Part shown: positions 46,406 to 55,943 of the stretch, in pieces | How positions within the stretch are numbered: the first letter of the stretch is position 1 | Layout: every line of letters starts with the position of its first letter | Assembly (NCBI GenBank): GCA_039184865.1 | Contig: JBCDAV010000008.1 | Location: forward strand, 62,001-126,000 | Source: Thermohalobaculum sp039184865 | Lineage (GTDB): Bacteria; Pseudomonadota; Alphaproteobacteria; Rhodobacterales; Rhodobacteraceae | DNA: 64,000 bases | Direction of reading: 5' to 3' | Position numbers and translations under genes: made by a program | Notes under the pieces: model-generated | What the model was told of the DNA's origin: nothing | Database searches by the model: none | What the model saw: the letters and a program-made list of their open reading frames with translations, nothing else

Positions 46406-46533
46406 GATCCCCTCCTGAAATCCCGTACTCCGCCACTGTCGCAGTGGACGAGGATCAGTCGGGGAGAGGTGCTGCGCTAAATCAAGCCATTCCTGACGGC
46501 GGCGCCGGGTTCGGTGCGTTTTTCACGTTGCGA

Positions 46534-47880
46534 TCACGCGGCACCCGTCTCGGACGGGGTCGCACCCTCCTTGGACACGGCAGGCGTGCGCATCAGCGGT
46601 CTCAGCCGGAGGCGCGTGATCTGGTGGCGCGTGCGCTCCAGCACCTCGAACCGGATGCCGTGGAAGGCAAAGACCTGTCCTTCGGTCGGGATCGTCTGGG
46701 CCTCGTGGATCATCAGCCCGGCCACCGTCGTCGCCTCCTCGTCCGGCAGATCCCAGTCGAGCGCGCGGTTGAGGTCGCGGATCGTCATGGCGCCGGGCAT
46801 CACGAAGGCGCCGTCGGCCTCGCGGATCAGGCCCTCGGCATCGACATCGTGCTCGTCGGTGATGTCGCCGACGATCTCCTCGATGATGTCCTCCAGCGTC
46901 ACCAGCCCCTGCAGGACGCCGTACTCGTCGACGACCAGCGCGAAGTGCGTCTTGCGCCGCAGGAAGGCGCGCAGCAGGTCGTCGAGCGGGCGCGTGTCGG
47001 GCACGAACCACGGCTTCATCGCCACGCTCATCAGATCGAGCGACTTCAGCGCCGCCTCTGGATCGCTCGACTGGCGCACCAGCTTGTACTCGGCGCGCAG
47101 CAGATCCTTGGCGTGCAGCACGCCGATGATGTTCTCGGGCTCGCCGCGCCAGAGCGGGATGCGCGTGTGCGGGCTCTCGAGACAGAAGGCGAGGATGTCT
47201 TCCGGCGGCTCGTCCGCGGAAATCGCCTGGATGTCCGAGCGGTGGCGCATGACCTCGGCAACCTCGCGGTCCTTGAGATCGAGCGCTGCCAGAAGCCGGT
47301 CGCGGTCGATCTTGTCGACGCTGCCTTCCGAGTGGTGCAGGTCGATCGTACCCTTGATCTGCTCGGCGGGCGCCATGACGTGCGCGTCGGGATCGGTCGA
47401 GACCCCGAGGATGCCGAGCGCCCCACGCACGATCATCTGGATCGTCGCGACGATCGGCGCGAGGACGCGCACCAGCACCCGGATCACCGGCGCGACGCGG
47501 ACCGCGGCGGTCTCGGGGTTGGTGATGGCATAGGTCTTCGGCAGCACCTCGGCGAAGATCAGCACCAGCAGCGTCATCACCAGCGTCGCCCAGGCGACAC
47601 CGGACTCGCCGAACAGCAGCGTGAAGGCCGCCGTCGCCAGCGAAGCCGCGAGAATGTTGACGAGGTTGTTGCCGAGCAGGATCGCCCCGATCAGGCGTTC
47701 ATTGTCGTCGGTCAGGTCGAGCGCCGTCTTGGCACCCCGCGATCCCTGCGCCGCCATGCGGTGCATGCTGGCCCGGTTGACTGCCGTCAGGGCCGTTTCC
47801 GATCCCGAAAAGAAAGCCGAAAGACAGAGCAGCGTCAGGATTATCGCGATGCTCCACCAGATCGAGGGGTCCATGTCCAT
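46534..47880 (-). CDS. CNNM/CorC-HlyC family membrane protein with CBS domains
   Basis: 448 aa: four membrane segments with a DUF21 (CNNM) core (LLCLSAFFSGSETALTAVNR, then LIGAILLGNNLVNILAASLA), a CBS pair (~205-340; LDDLLRAFLRRKTHFALVVD, EYGVLQGLVTLEDIIEEIVG) and a C-terminal CorC_HlyC domain. Family members are linked to magnesium/cobalt homeostasis. The gene is single, with the sulfotransferase gene 84 bp upstream on the same strand. No defects seen. Confidence 0.92.
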   Translation of the reverse strand: MDMDPSIWWSIAIILTLLCLSAFFSGSETALTAVNRASMHRMAAQGSRGAKTALDLTDDNERLIGAILLGNNLVNILAASLATAAFTLLFGESGVAWATLVMTLLVLIFAEVLPKTYAITNPETAAVRVAPVIRVLVRVLAPIVATIQMIVRGALGILGVSTDPDAHVMAPAEQIKGTIDLHHSEGSVDKIDRDRLLAALDLKDREVAEVMRHRSDIQAISADEPPEDILAFCLESPHTRIPLWRGEPENIIGVLHAKDLLRAEYKLVRQSSDPEAALKSLDLMSVAMKPWFVPDTRPLDDLLRAFLRRKTHFALVVDEYGVLQGLVTLEDIIEEIVGDITDEHDVDAEGLIREADGAFVMPGAMTIRDLNRALDWDLPDEEATTVAGLMIHEAQTIPTEGQVFAFHGIRFEVLERTRHQITRLRLRPLMRTPAVSKEGATPSETGAA

Positions 47881-47964
47881 TCCCGTGCGTGACCAGAGAT
47901 GGTGAGGTTATGGGCACGGTTCGGCGCATTCTCAAGGCTTTCGGCGCGCTGGGGTCGTCCCGGC

Positions 47965-48765
47965 TCAGGGCAGCAGTTTCTTCAACAGCCCCGTCGAGAT
48001 ATCGCCGGCAAGGTAGCGCACGCGGTCGGTGCGCGGCAGATCGGGGGCGCCCGGCGGGGTGAGTTCCTCCCAGCCGCGCTCGGCCCACCGCTCGAACAGC
48101 ACCTGATCGAGCACGTTCTCCGTCTCGATCCGGCGGCGCATCTCAACCGGCAGATCGGCGGCGATCAGCTTGCGCTGCGGCGTCACGTTCTGCGCGGCAA
48201 CCTCGGTCGGGATACCCAGCGCCTCGCTGATCCGGCCGACCATCTCGTCGGCGCGCCGGTAGCCTCCGACGAAGTGAAAGCCCTGCAGCCGCGCCTCGAG
48301 AAACGCGAGGCGGTCGGCCGAGGACAGCCTGTAGAGCGCCGGGATCGCCTGGTCGAAATAGCGCGTCAGCAGGAACCGGCTGATCGGGTTGCGGCGCTGC
48401 GCTGCGTACCAGCGCTCGAAGCTCGGTGGCTCGCCGCCCCAGCCCTCGTTGAAGCGCGTCCAGCGGTAGTTGTAGAAACTCAGGAAATAGCCGACCGGAT
48501 CGCGCAGCAGCACCGACTCGCGGATTTCGGCGGCGGGAAACAGCGCCTTCATCGCGACATTCAGCGAATGCCCCGACACGACCTCGACGTCATCCAGATC
48601 GGCCGATTTCAGCTCCGGATACCGGTTGCCGACGAAATTGCGCAGAACGCTCTCCCAACGCGGCGCGATCAGGAACCGGTCGCGCAGATGCGTGCGGAAG
48701 TGCGCCTCGACCGTGGTTCCCGCGCATTTCGGCACGTGCAGCAGGAAATGGACAATGCGCGGCAT
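47965..48765 (-). CDS. Sulfotransferase family protein
   Basis: A 266-aa protein with the PAPS-binding loop near its start (FLLHVPKCAGTTVEAHF, where KCAGTT replaces the classic P-loop) and a 3'-phosphate region RESVLLRDPVGYFLSFYNYR. It belongs to the Sulfotransfer_2-like group that sulfates carbohydrates. It is unrelated in detail to the Stf0 enzyme at 149. Acceptor unknown. The gene is flanked by signalling and CorC genes and no glycan genes. Confidence 0.8.
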   Translation of the reverse strand: MPRIVHFLLHVPKCAGTTVEAHFRTHLRDRFLIAPRWESVLRNFVGNRYPELKSADLDDVEVVSGHSLNVAMKALFPAAEIRESVLLRDPVGYFLSFYNYRWTRFNEGWGGEPPSFERWYAAQRRNPISRFLLTRYFDQAIPALYRLSSADRLAFLEARLQGFHFVGGYRRADEMVGRISEALGIPTEVAAQNVTPQRKLIAADLPVEMRRRIETENVLDQVLFERWAERGWEELTPPGAPDLPRTDRVRYLAGDISTGLLKKLLP

Positions 48766-48849
48766 ACGGAAAGAACCCCGGATCAGGACGGTGCGTTCAT
48801 AGTCGGCGCCGCTCGGAATGGCCAGCCCGTCTCCTGCTGTCCGGCCGGT

Positions 48850-51018
48850 TCAGCCCAGCGAGATCACCATCAGCGTGATGTCGTCGGACTGCTCGGCGGC
48901 GCCGGAGAACGTGCGCACCCGGCCGACCACGTGATCGACCAGCCCGGCGCTGTCCAGCCCCGGCGGAGCGGTCCCGAGGGCTGCCTCCAGCCGCTCCAAC
49001 CCGTAGAGCTCGCGCTCCTCGTTCATCGCCTCGGTGACGCCGTCCGTGAATATGCAGAGCCGCTCGCCCTTCGCCAGCGTCACCCGTCCGACCGGGAAGT
49101 CCATCCCCTCGACCAGCCCGGCGGGCGGGCCCGCGAACGAGTCGAGCTGCTGCGGAACCTTGTCGTCGGCAAAAAGATAGGGCGAGTCGTGCCCGGCCGA
49201 GGAATAGCTCAGCTCGCCGGTGTCGAGATCGAGAATGCCGACCAGCCCGGTGACGAACATCATCGCGGTGTTCTCGCGCGTGATCTCGCTGTTGGCGTCG
49301 AGCTGGATGCGGTCGAGTTCGCTGCCGGTGCGCAACGCCACGCTCTTCCACAGCGTCTTCGACAGCAGCATGAACTGCGAGGCGTCTGCCCCCTTGCCCG
49401 AGACGTCGGCGACCAGAAAGAACAGGTGCCGGTCATCGATCAGCATGTGGTCGTAGAAATCGCCGCCGATGGTGCGCGCCGGGTCCATGTAGCACGCAAG
49501 ATCGACGCGCCCGTCCTTGGTGTAGCGGCGCGCCGGCAGCAGTGCCGTCTGGATGCGTGCCGCGGCGTCCAGTTCGCCCTGCAGGAAGGCGCGGTCGGCG
49601 CGCTCGCTCTGCAGCGCGATCTCCGATTGCAGGCGCGCGCGGTCGCGTTCGATCAGGTTCACCGCGATCACCCCGATGGCCGAGCCGACCCAGCCGATCG
49701 CCGGGGTCGCGACGTCGATCAGCAGACCGGCCCGGAACAGCACCAGCGAGACCAGAAAGCTCGCGACGATCCCGGCCGCGGTCGCGACCACGGCCCAGGC
49801 CGGGCTGGCCAGCGGCACGAACAGGATGATCGCCAGGCCGCCGATGATCAGTGCTGCCAGCTCAAGCCCCGGCAGCCAGTCGAACCGGCGCAGGAACGTG
49901 CCATCGCGCACCATCTCGATCATCTGCAGATGCGCCTCGACCCCGAAGATCACCTCGCCCAGCGGCGACTGGCGCTCGTCGATCCGGCCGAGGTCGACGA
50001 CGGCGAGCAGCACGATCCGCCCGTCCAGCCGCGCACGGTCGAAATCCGGCTGCAGCACCTGCCAGGCCGGAATGTAGCGGTCGAGCTCCGGGATCGTCCC
50101 GGCCTCGAGGCTCTCCTCGATCGAGACGCTGTTGACCGGCCCGTAGTGCAGCCAGAACGAGCCGTCATGCTCGGCCGGCAGCATCGCGGTCGCGGGATCT
50201 TCGGCATCGCCCAGGTGAATGCGCAGCCCGTCGGGAGCCGCCGCGACGCTCGAGAAGAAGCCGCCATCGGCAACCCGCATCGCCTCGGCGCCGAGCAGCA
50301 GGATCGGCTTGTCGCAGATGATCTGGACCGCGGGCACCCGGCGCACGATGAAATCGTCAGTGGCCTGAAAGTTGATCGCGGCCAGCCCCTGGGCTGCGTT
50401 GGTGAAATCCGCCAGCGGCACATCGGCCTCGGCATAGGTGCTGGCGGGCGCGATGCGCGCGTCGGTCAGGGTCACCGCCGGGGCCTTGTAATCGCAGGCC
50501 TCGGTCGTATCGGCGCCCGGCTCGGCAGGCTCGCCGATCAGCGGCATCACCGAGGGCGTCGCGGCCAGCGCCTCGGTCATCACCTGATCGGTGTCGCCCA
50601 GACGCTGCAAGTTGTCCGCCAGATCCGAGAGCCCGCGCGCCCGGTAACGCGCCGCCTGCTGCACCGGCGACTGCGCGTCCGGGTCCAGCAGCAGGATGTC
50701 GAGCGCCACGGCCGAGGCGCCGTTGCGCGCGATCTCCTCGACCAGAAAGGCCAGGTAGTTGCGCGGCCACGGCCATGGCAGGATCTGCTCCATCGAGCTG
50801 TGGTCGATTGCCACTACGACGGCCGGCGCGTCCTTCGGGTCGCCGCGGTCGCGCGGCAGCAGCCTCTGCTGGGCGTCCCACCAGGCGTTGCGCCACGAGC
50901 TTTCGGCGTCCAGTCCACGCCAGACCACAAAAGCCACGATCGTTGCAAGCAGGATCAGACCGAGCAGCCGCGATGCGGTCAACGCGCCGGCAAGCTGCGC
51001 GCGACCGGGCCAGGTCAT
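48850..51018 (-). CDS. CHASE2-domain membrane sensor with SpoIIE-type PP2C phosphatase
   Basis: 722 aa. An N-terminal membrane segment (ASRLLGLILLATIVAFVVW), a periplasmic CHASE2 domain (~35-320, AVVVAIDHSSMEQILPWPWP), three membrane helices (~340-420) and a C-terminal SpoIIE/PP2C domain (RTIGGDFYDHMLIDDRHLFF, LVADVSGKGADASQFMLLSK, ICIFTDGVTEA-like). It should dephosphorylate a STAS antagonist in response to an external signal. Its ATG overlaps the metallo-hydrolase stop (ATGA), and STAS lies one gene upstream, so the three form a signalling operon. Confidence 0.9.
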   Translation of the reverse strand: MTWPGRAQLAGALTASRLLGLILLATIVAFVVWRGLDAESSWRNAWWDAQQRLLPRDRGDPKDAPAVVVAIDHSSMEQILPWPWPRNYLAFLVEEIARNGASAVALDILLLDPDAQSPVQQAARYRARGLSDLADNLQRLGDTDQVMTEALAATPSVMPLIGEPAEPGADTTEACDYKAPAVTLTDARIAPASTYAEADVPLADFTNAAQGLAAINFQATDDFIVRRVPAVQIICDKPILLLGAEAMRVADGGFFSSVAAAPDGLRIHLGDAEDPATAMLPAEHDGSFWLHYGPVNSVSIEESLEAGTIPELDRYIPAWQVLQPDFDRARLDGRIVLLAVVDLGRIDERQSPLGEVIFGVEAHLQMIEMVRDGTFLRRFDWLPGLELAALIIGGLAIILFVPLASPAWAVVATAAGIVASFLVSLVLFRAGLLIDVATPAIGWVGSAIGVIAVNLIERDRARLQSEIALQSERADRAFLQGELDAAARIQTALLPARRYTKDGRVDLACYMDPARTIGGDFYDHMLIDDRHLFFLVADVSGKGADASQFMLLSKTLWKSVALRTGSELDRIQLDANSEITRENTAMMFVTGLVGILDLDTGELSYSSAGHDSPYLFADDKVPQQLDSFAGPPAGLVEGMDFPVGRVTLAKGERLCIFTDGVTEAMNEERELYGLERLEAALGTAPPGLDSAGLVDHVVGRVRTFSGAAEQSDDITLMVISLG

Positions 51019-51986
51019 CCGAGTTTCAGGACAAGCCCGTCATAGGCTCCGGATACCGTGAGCGGCGAGCGCTCGCGGCGCATGATTTCCTCGATCCGGC
51101 GGGCCTCGCGGACGATCTGGTCGAGCCGCTCGTCGTCATTCAGCGGTTCGTGGTGGAAGAACACCAGGTGTCTTACATCGCCCATCAGGGCCAGTTCGAC
51201 GCCGACGACATTGGATGAATGCCCCCAGTCCTCCTTGACCGAGGTCGCCTCGGCCAGCGAGTACTGTGCGTCGAAGATCAGGATGTCGGCTTCCTTGATG
51301 AAGTCGACATAGGGATAGCCGTCCGAGATCATCTCGGGCTTGTGCTCGGCGTCCGAGGCATAGACCGTGACAGTGCCCGCCCGTTCGATCCGGAAACCGA
51401 AGGCGCGCCCGGCATGGTTCAGTTCGTGCGCGCGGACCTTGAAGCCGTTGATCTGCAGATCCTTGTCCGGTTCGATGATGTGGAAGTTGATCTCCGCGCC
51501 CAGGACATCGAACGGTACCGGAAAGGACGGTGCGCCGTGCTGGCGGCGGAAGCACTCCTCGACATTGTCGTGGCAGGAATAGATGTGGATCACATTGCCC
51601 GGGATGTAGGCGGGCATGAAGAACGGGAACCCCATGATGTGGTCCCAGTGAAAATGCGACATCAGCACGTGATAGGGCTCGGCCGCGACCGGCCCGGACG
51701 TGCGCATCACCTCGGCCGCGTATTCGCGCGCGCCCGATCCGAAATCGACCAGCAGGCTCGGCCCCGACGTATCGCTGATCTGCACGCAGGCCGTGTTGCC
51801 GCCGTAGATCGTCGGCAGGCTGCCGCGGGCGCCATCGTCCATGAACTTGCGGATGCTCGCGCGGTCGGCGATGTCCGCCGGTGTCGCTTCGGTCAGAACC
51901 GCCTCGATGCGCGCCTCGATCTGCTCACGCGATTGCGGGCGGGGGATCGACCCCCGCGTTCCCCAGAACTTGACGTCGATCGTCAT
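51015..51986 (-). CDS. MBL-fold metallo-hydrolase
   Basis: 323 aa with the metal motif HFHWDH at 111-116, YGGNTACVQI and a later SDAEH metal ligand region. It starts MTIDVKFWGTRGSIPRPQSR, the opening of phosphodiesterase-like MBL proteins (PqsE/RNase Z-related group). It sits between STAS and the SpoIIE phosphatase with 7-bp and overlapping junctions, so it probably acts in the same pathway, perhaps on a cyclic nucleotide or as a binding partner. The substrate cannot be read. Confidence 0.85.
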   Translation of the reverse strand: MTIDVKFWGTRGSIPRPQSREQIEARIEAVLTEATPADIADRASIRKFMDDGARGSLPTIYGGNTACVQISDTSGPSLLVDFGSGAREYAAEVMRTSGPVAAEPYHVLMSHFHWDHIMGFPFFMPAYIPGNVIHIYSCHDNVEECFRRQHGAPSFPVPFDVLGAEINFHIIEPDKDLQINGFKVRAHELNHAGRAFGFRIERAGTVTVYASDAEHKPEMISDGYPYVDFIKEADILIFDAQYSLAEATSVKEDWGHSSNVVGVELALMGDVRHLVFFHHEPLNDDERLDQIVREARRIEEIMRRERSPLTVSGAYDGLVLKLG

Positions 51987-51993
51987 GGACGTG

Positions 51994-52392
51994 TCAGCCC
52001 GTGTACGCCTCAGCCGCTTCCGCGGAGATTTGCGACATGGCCTCGGATGTCGACCCGGCGACGCTCAGAAGGGCGTCGAATTTCGAAATCCGGAACACCT
52101 CGCGGACGACACCGCCGATGCCGCAGACGACCAGCTTTCCCTCGCCGGTCGTGACCGCGCGCTGCGCCAGCAGCAACGCCCGCAGCCCCGCACTAGTGAT
52201 GAAGTCCAGTTGACCCAGATCGATCACCATGCCGCCGCCGCGCGCGACTTTCTCGGCATGGGAAGTGAGGTCCTTCAGGAAGTCGTCGGAATTGGTGTGA
52301 TCGACGCGTCCAGTCACGGCCACAAGGCAGCAATCTGCATATTGTTCAGCCGTTACTTTAAGGGAAGACGGCGCCGGATCTGTTGCGTTCAT
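51994..52392 (-). CDS. STAS-domain anti-sigma factor antagonist
   Basis: 132 aa. The conserved phosphorylatable serine lies in DFITSAGLRALL (Ser67), with GRVDHTNSDDF before it. Unphosphorylated STAS proteins bind an anti-sigma kinase and release the sigma factor. The first gene of the STAS/MBL/SpoIIE operon. No HATPase kinase gene is in this window, so the partner must be elsewhere. ATG start at 52392; the divergent TauE gene begins 225 bp away. Confidence 0.88.
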   Translation of the reverse strand: MNATDPAPSSLKVTAEQYADCCLVAVTGRVDHTNSDDFLKDLTSHAEKVARGGGMVIDLGQLDFITSAGLRALLLAQRAVTTGEGKLVVCGIGGVVREVFRISKFDALLSVAGSTSEAMSQISAEAAEAYTG

Positions 52393-52617
52393 CAGTCTCG
52401 CTCAATCAATAGCTCTCTACAGGGTAGCAGAGCAAATGTTCCAAAAACAGGGAAAATCGTTTCGTCGCAATGGCCGACAAAATCCCCCGTCTGCTTTCAT
52501 GATGTCTTGCGCGGTGCTGGGTGCTGGGTCAAGAAAAATGGGAAAAACATTCCACCAATCGCGCAATCGGCGCCCAAATCTTTGGGCAAGCAGGCGAAAA
52601 CGAGGCATCGGGCGACC

Positions 52618-53364
52618 ATGAATATGTCCGTCGAGACACTGTCGCCGGTGCTGCTCACGTATTTTCTCGCGGGGCTCGTGAAAGGCGCCATGGGCTTCGG
52701 GCTGCCGATCGTCGCGATTGCCCTGCTGCCGCTCTTCGTGCCCGTCGATACGGCGCTTGCGCTGAACGCCATCGTGGTGATCGCAACGAACGTCAACCAG
52801 ATCGTGCAGGGTGGGCGCTACCGCGAGGGTGCGCTGGTCGCCTGGCCGCTGGTGCTGGGCATGCTGATCGCGATCCCGCCGACGGCGATCCTCGCCGCCG
52901 GTCTCTCGGCCGACACGCTGCTCCTGATCGTCGGCGTCGCGGTGCTGATCTTCATCGCGATCAGCCTGCTCAACCCGGCACTCGAGGTTCCACAGGCCTG
53001 GCGCAGATCGGCCGGGGTCGGGTTCGGTCTGATCGGCGGCGTTGTCGGCGCGCTGACCTCGGCACCGGCGGCGGCGCTTGCGCCCTACATGATTGCGCTG
53101 CATCTGCCGCGCCCGGTCTACATCACGGCACTGGGGTTCCTCTTGACCGGCTTTGGGGTCATCGTGGGCGTGTCCTACGCCTCGGTCGACATCCTCGACG
53201 CATCGCATGTCCTGCCCGCGCTGGTCAGCGTGCCGATCGCCATCGTCGGCATGTGGATCGGCGATCGCTGGGCGCGCCGCCTCGCCAACGAGACCTTTCG
53301 CCGGGCCGTGCTGGCCCTTCTGGCCGTGCTGGCCGTCATGCTGATCAGGAGGTCGCTGGGATGA
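52618..53364 (+). CDS. TauE/SafE family sulfite exporter-like permease
   Basis: A 248-aa membrane protein with about eight hydrophobic segments, starting LSPVLLTYFLAGLVKGAMGF and GLPIVAIALLPLFVPVDTAL, the TauE repeat signature (GxxGxGFG-like), repeated later in GVGFGLIGGVVGALTSAPAA. The family exports organic anions or sulfite; the substrate here is open. The ATG at 52618 is followed by a second at 52624. It overlaps the nitroreductase by four bases (ATGA). Confidence 0.88.
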   Translation: MNMSVETLSPVLLTYFLAGLVKGAMGFGLPIVAIALLPLFVPVDTALALNAIVVIATNVNQIVQGGRYREGALVAWPLVLGMLIAIPPTAILAAGLSADTLLLIVGVAVLIFIAISLLNPALEVPQAWRRSAGVGFGLIGGVVGALTSAPAAALAPYMIALHLPRPVYITALGFLLTGFGVIVGVSYASVDILDASHVLPALVSVPIAIVGMWIGDRWARRLANETFRRAVLALLAVLAVMLIRRSLG

Positions 53365-54164
53365 GTGTGAAGGATCTGCTGCAGGCCCGTTTCGGCCACG
53401 CGCCCGACGTGCCGGAGATCGCCGAGAGCCTGTCGGACATGGCCGGGCGCGGGGTCTGCCGCGCCTATGACCCGGCCCGCCCGGTCGACCCCGATCTGCT
53501 GCGCACGCTCTGCGGCGTCGCCCTCTCGGCACCGTCGAAATCCGATCTCCAGCAGCGCGACATCGTGATCGTGAGCGATCCTGCGGTCCGAGCTGAGCTG
53601 GACGCGATCACAGGCTTCGACTGGCAGCCGAACGCCCCCGCGCTTCTGGTCTTCTGCGCCAATCACCAGCGCATGCATGTCTGTCACCGGATGGCCGGGA
53701 TCGAGATGACGAACAACCATCTCGATGGGTTCTTCAATGCCTCGGTCGATGCCGGGATCGTTCTGGCTGCCTTCGTGACCGCGGCCGAGCGCGTCGGTCT
53801 CGGCACCTGCCCGCTCTCGGTGCTGCGCAATCAGGCGGAACGGGTTTCGGATCTGCTCGGCCTGCCCGAGCGCGTGATCCCGGTGGCCGGGTTGACGGTT
53901 GGCTGGCCCGCGCGCCCGCCCCGGATCGCACCGCGTCTGTCGCTGGCAGCAACGGTGCACGAGAACCGCTTCGATCCCGACATGGCGAAACAGGTCAGCG
54001 AATACGACCGGCGCCGGGGAAGCCCGCCGCGCCAGCGCGCGCCCGAGCGCTTCGGCGAGAAGTCAGGGTACGGCTGGTCCGATGACAAGGCCCGGCAATA
54101 CGCCGATCCGCAACGCGAGGATTGGGGGGCGTTCGTTCGCAAAAAGGGGTTTGGTCTGGAGTGA
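53361..54164 (+). CDS. Nitroreductase family flavoprotein
   Basis: 267 aa, NfsA/FRP-like: FMN-binding LSAPSKSDLQQRDIVIVSD near residue 55 and a C-terminal FMN/dimer part (GLGTCPLSVLRNQAERVSDL, PVAGLTVGWP). AGGAGG before the ATG at 53361. Expected to reduce nitro compounds, quinones or flavins with NAD(P)H. It is translationally coupled to TauE, so the permease may move a substrate or product of it. No frame damage. Confidence 0.88.
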   Translation: MSVKDLLQARFGHAPDVPEIAESLSDMAGRGVCRAYDPARPVDPDLLRTLCGVALSAPSKSDLQQRDIVIVSDPAVRAELDAITGFDWQPNAPALLVFCANHQRMHVCHRMAGIEMTNNHLDGFFNASVDAGIVLAAFVTAAERVGLGTCPLSVLRNQAERVSDLLGLPERVIPVAGLTVGWPARPPRIAPRLSLAATVHENRFDPDMAKQVSEYDRRRGSPPRQRAPERFGEKSGYGWSDDKARQYADPQREDWGAFVRKKGFGLE

Positions 54165-54478
54165 ACCCTGGGGGCGGCGCTTCTGCGATACACCGTCATC
54201 GGAGCGCGGCACTCTGGAAAAATGTGCCCGTGAACTGCGCGACAAGTCCCCCGATTGGCAGACCTGCACGACGTTTCTTGGCGGAAACCTGCTCGACTTG
54301 AGCGCGAATTGCCCTGAAGCCACCGAGACGGCGTTTATCCACGTGGACATCGACCTGAAGGAATTTTGACCACGTTGATACCCATCCGGTGAGGCTGACA
54401 AATCGCGCCGCCGACCCGAGAGCCTGTTTTGCTTGCTCAGCCTATCAGGGTAGCGCCTGATCGGCTGGCAGCCCGCGA
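54165..54478. other. Intergenic; possible gene fragment
   Basis: The plus strand reads CARELRDKSPDWQTCTTFLG, then GNLLDLSANCPEATETAFIH, ending at TGA near 54369. It looks protein-like, but no start or ribosome-binding site fits and I recognise no family. It may be the tail of a lost gene. The last ~110 bp shows nothing. Confidence 0.2.
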
Positions 54479-55171
54479 TCAGAGCCAGGCGACCTTGTCG
54501 CTCGCGAGCAACTCCTCGATGGCGGCGGGAACCTTCTGCCCGGCCGCGACCTTGGCGTCCATCTCGGCCTCGAGCCCGCCGACGCGTTCGACCGTGGCGA
54601 TCACGTCGTCGATCCGGTCGAAGGGCACGACCACGGTGCCGGTCCGGTCGGCGACGATCAGGTCCCCGGTCTCGATCCGCACGCCGCCGATGACGACCGG
54701 CGTTCCGATCTTTGCCGGCCCCTTGGTGTAGGGCGAGTTCGGCGTCATCCCGGCACAGACGATCGGCAGGCCGACCTCGACCAACCCCTCGTGATCGCGC
54801 ACCAGCCCGTCGGTCACGAAGCCGACGGCGCCGCTGTTGCGGCACATGCCGGCGACGCGATCTCCGGTGATGGCCGAGCCGCGCCAGTTGCCCGTCGCGG
54901 CGACCACCACATCGCCCGGCTGGATCAGCGCGAGCGAGCCGAGCAGGCCGAGGAGGTCGTCCGGTCCGTTGTCCGAGGTCAGCGCCACGCCGCAGAACCG
55001 CGTCGGCAGCGCGTGAATGTCCAAAAGGCCGAGGGCCGGATCGATCGCGCCCTTGCCGTCCATGGCGTCGCACAGGAACCCGGTCGGCTGGTTCTTGAGG
55101 GCCGCGATCTGGTCATCGCTCGGGCGGCGGGACGGGCGCTTGATCTGCAGCAGGGGCGGTTCTTCGAGCAT
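54479..55171 (-). CDS. RraA-like family protein
   Basis: 230 aa, RraA/HMG-aldolase-like fold: CDAMDGKGAIDPALG at the start, then VVVAATGNWRGSAITGDRVA with the GxxxR-x20-D-like metal site, ending RTGTVVVPFDRIDDVIATVE. Members are 4-hydroxy-4-methyl-2-oxoglutarate aldolases, dimethylmenaquinone methyltransferase-like or RNase E regulators; the sequence alone does not decide. It follows upp by 12 bp. Confidence 0.85.
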   Translation of the reverse strand: MLEEPPLLQIKRPSRRPSDDQIAALKNQPTGFLCDAMDGKGAIDPALGLLDIHALPTRFCGVALTSDNGPDDLLGLLGSLALIQPGDVVVAATGNWRGSAITGDRVAGMCRNSGAVGFVTDGLVRDHEGLVEVGLPIVCAGMTPNSPYTKGPAKIGTPVVIGGVRIETGDLIVADRTGTVVVPFDRIDDVIATVERVGGLEAEMDAKVAAGQKVPAAIEELLASDKVAWL

Positions 55172-55183
55172 CCTCTCGCTCCG

Positions 55184-55813
55184 TTACTTGGTGCCGAACA
55201 GGCGGTCGCCGGCATCGCCGAGGCCGGGCACGATGTAGCCCTTCTCGTTCAGATGGCTGTCGAGCGCCGCGGTGAAGACCGGGACATCCGGGTGCTGGGC
55301 GTGAAAGACCTCGACGCCCTCGGGGGCCGCGACCAGCGCAACGAAGCGGATATCCGTGGCACCGGCCTTCTTGACCTCGCTGACCGCCGCAGCGCCGGAG
55401 CCGCCGGTGGCCAGCATCGGATCGACGACGATCGCGACGCGATCCTCCATGTTGACGGGCAGCTTGTTGTAATAGGCGACGGGTTTCAGCGTTTCGGGGT
55501 CGCGGTACATGCCGAGATGCCCGACCCGCGCGCCGGGGATCAGGTCGAGCAGGCCCTGCAGCAGCCCGTCTCCCGCCCGCAGGACCGAGACGAAGCACAG
55601 TTTCTTGCCCGCCAGTTTCTTCGTTTTCATCGGCGCGACGGGCGTCTCGATCTCGATGTCCTCGAGCTCGAGATCGCGCAGGACCTCGTAGGCAAGCAGC
55701 ATCGAGATCTCGCGCAGCAGCGTCCGGAACTTGACGGTCGATGCCTCCTTGTCGCGCATCAGCGTCAGTTTGTGGACGATCAGCGGGTGATCGATGACTG
55801 TCAGGCCGTCCAT
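55184..55813 (-). CDS. upp: Uracil phosphoribosyltransferase
   Basis: Pyrimidine salvage: uracil plus PRPP gives UMP. 209 aa with the PRPP loop VDPMLATGGSGAAAV and the C-terminal GDAGDRLFGTK ending typical of Upp. It starts MDGLTVIDHPLIVHKLTLMR, also typical. Followed by the RraA-like gene with 12 bp between. Its upstream gap to pntB is about 390 bp and contains REP-like repeats. Confidence 0.96.
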   Translation of the reverse strand: MDGLTVIDHPLIVHKLTLMRDKEASTVKFRTLLREISMLLAYEVLRDLELEDIEIETPVAPMKTKKLAGKKLCFVSVLRAGDGLLQGLLDLIPGARVGHLGMYRDPETLKPVAYYNKLPVNMEDRVAIVVDPMLATGGSGAAAVSEVKKAGATDIRFVALVAAPEGVEVFHAQHPDVPVFTAALDSHLNEKGYIVPGLGDAGDRLFGTK

Positions 55814-55943
55814 GCGAGTCCTCCGGCGGGTGTGTTGCGCTGTCGTTTTGGCGGGAGGATGGAGGGATGTCTAGCAGTGAGAGAGATCGTCAAGCGATCT
55901 TCTACGACGCTCACGCTTGTGGCTTGGTCGCGGTGCTGTGAGC

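Noticed and set aside
47899..51045. 1048-codon plus-strand frame opposite the sulfotransferase and CHASE2-SpoIIE genes
   Set aside because: Spans two clear minus-strand genes; translation is low-complexity His/Arg-rich.
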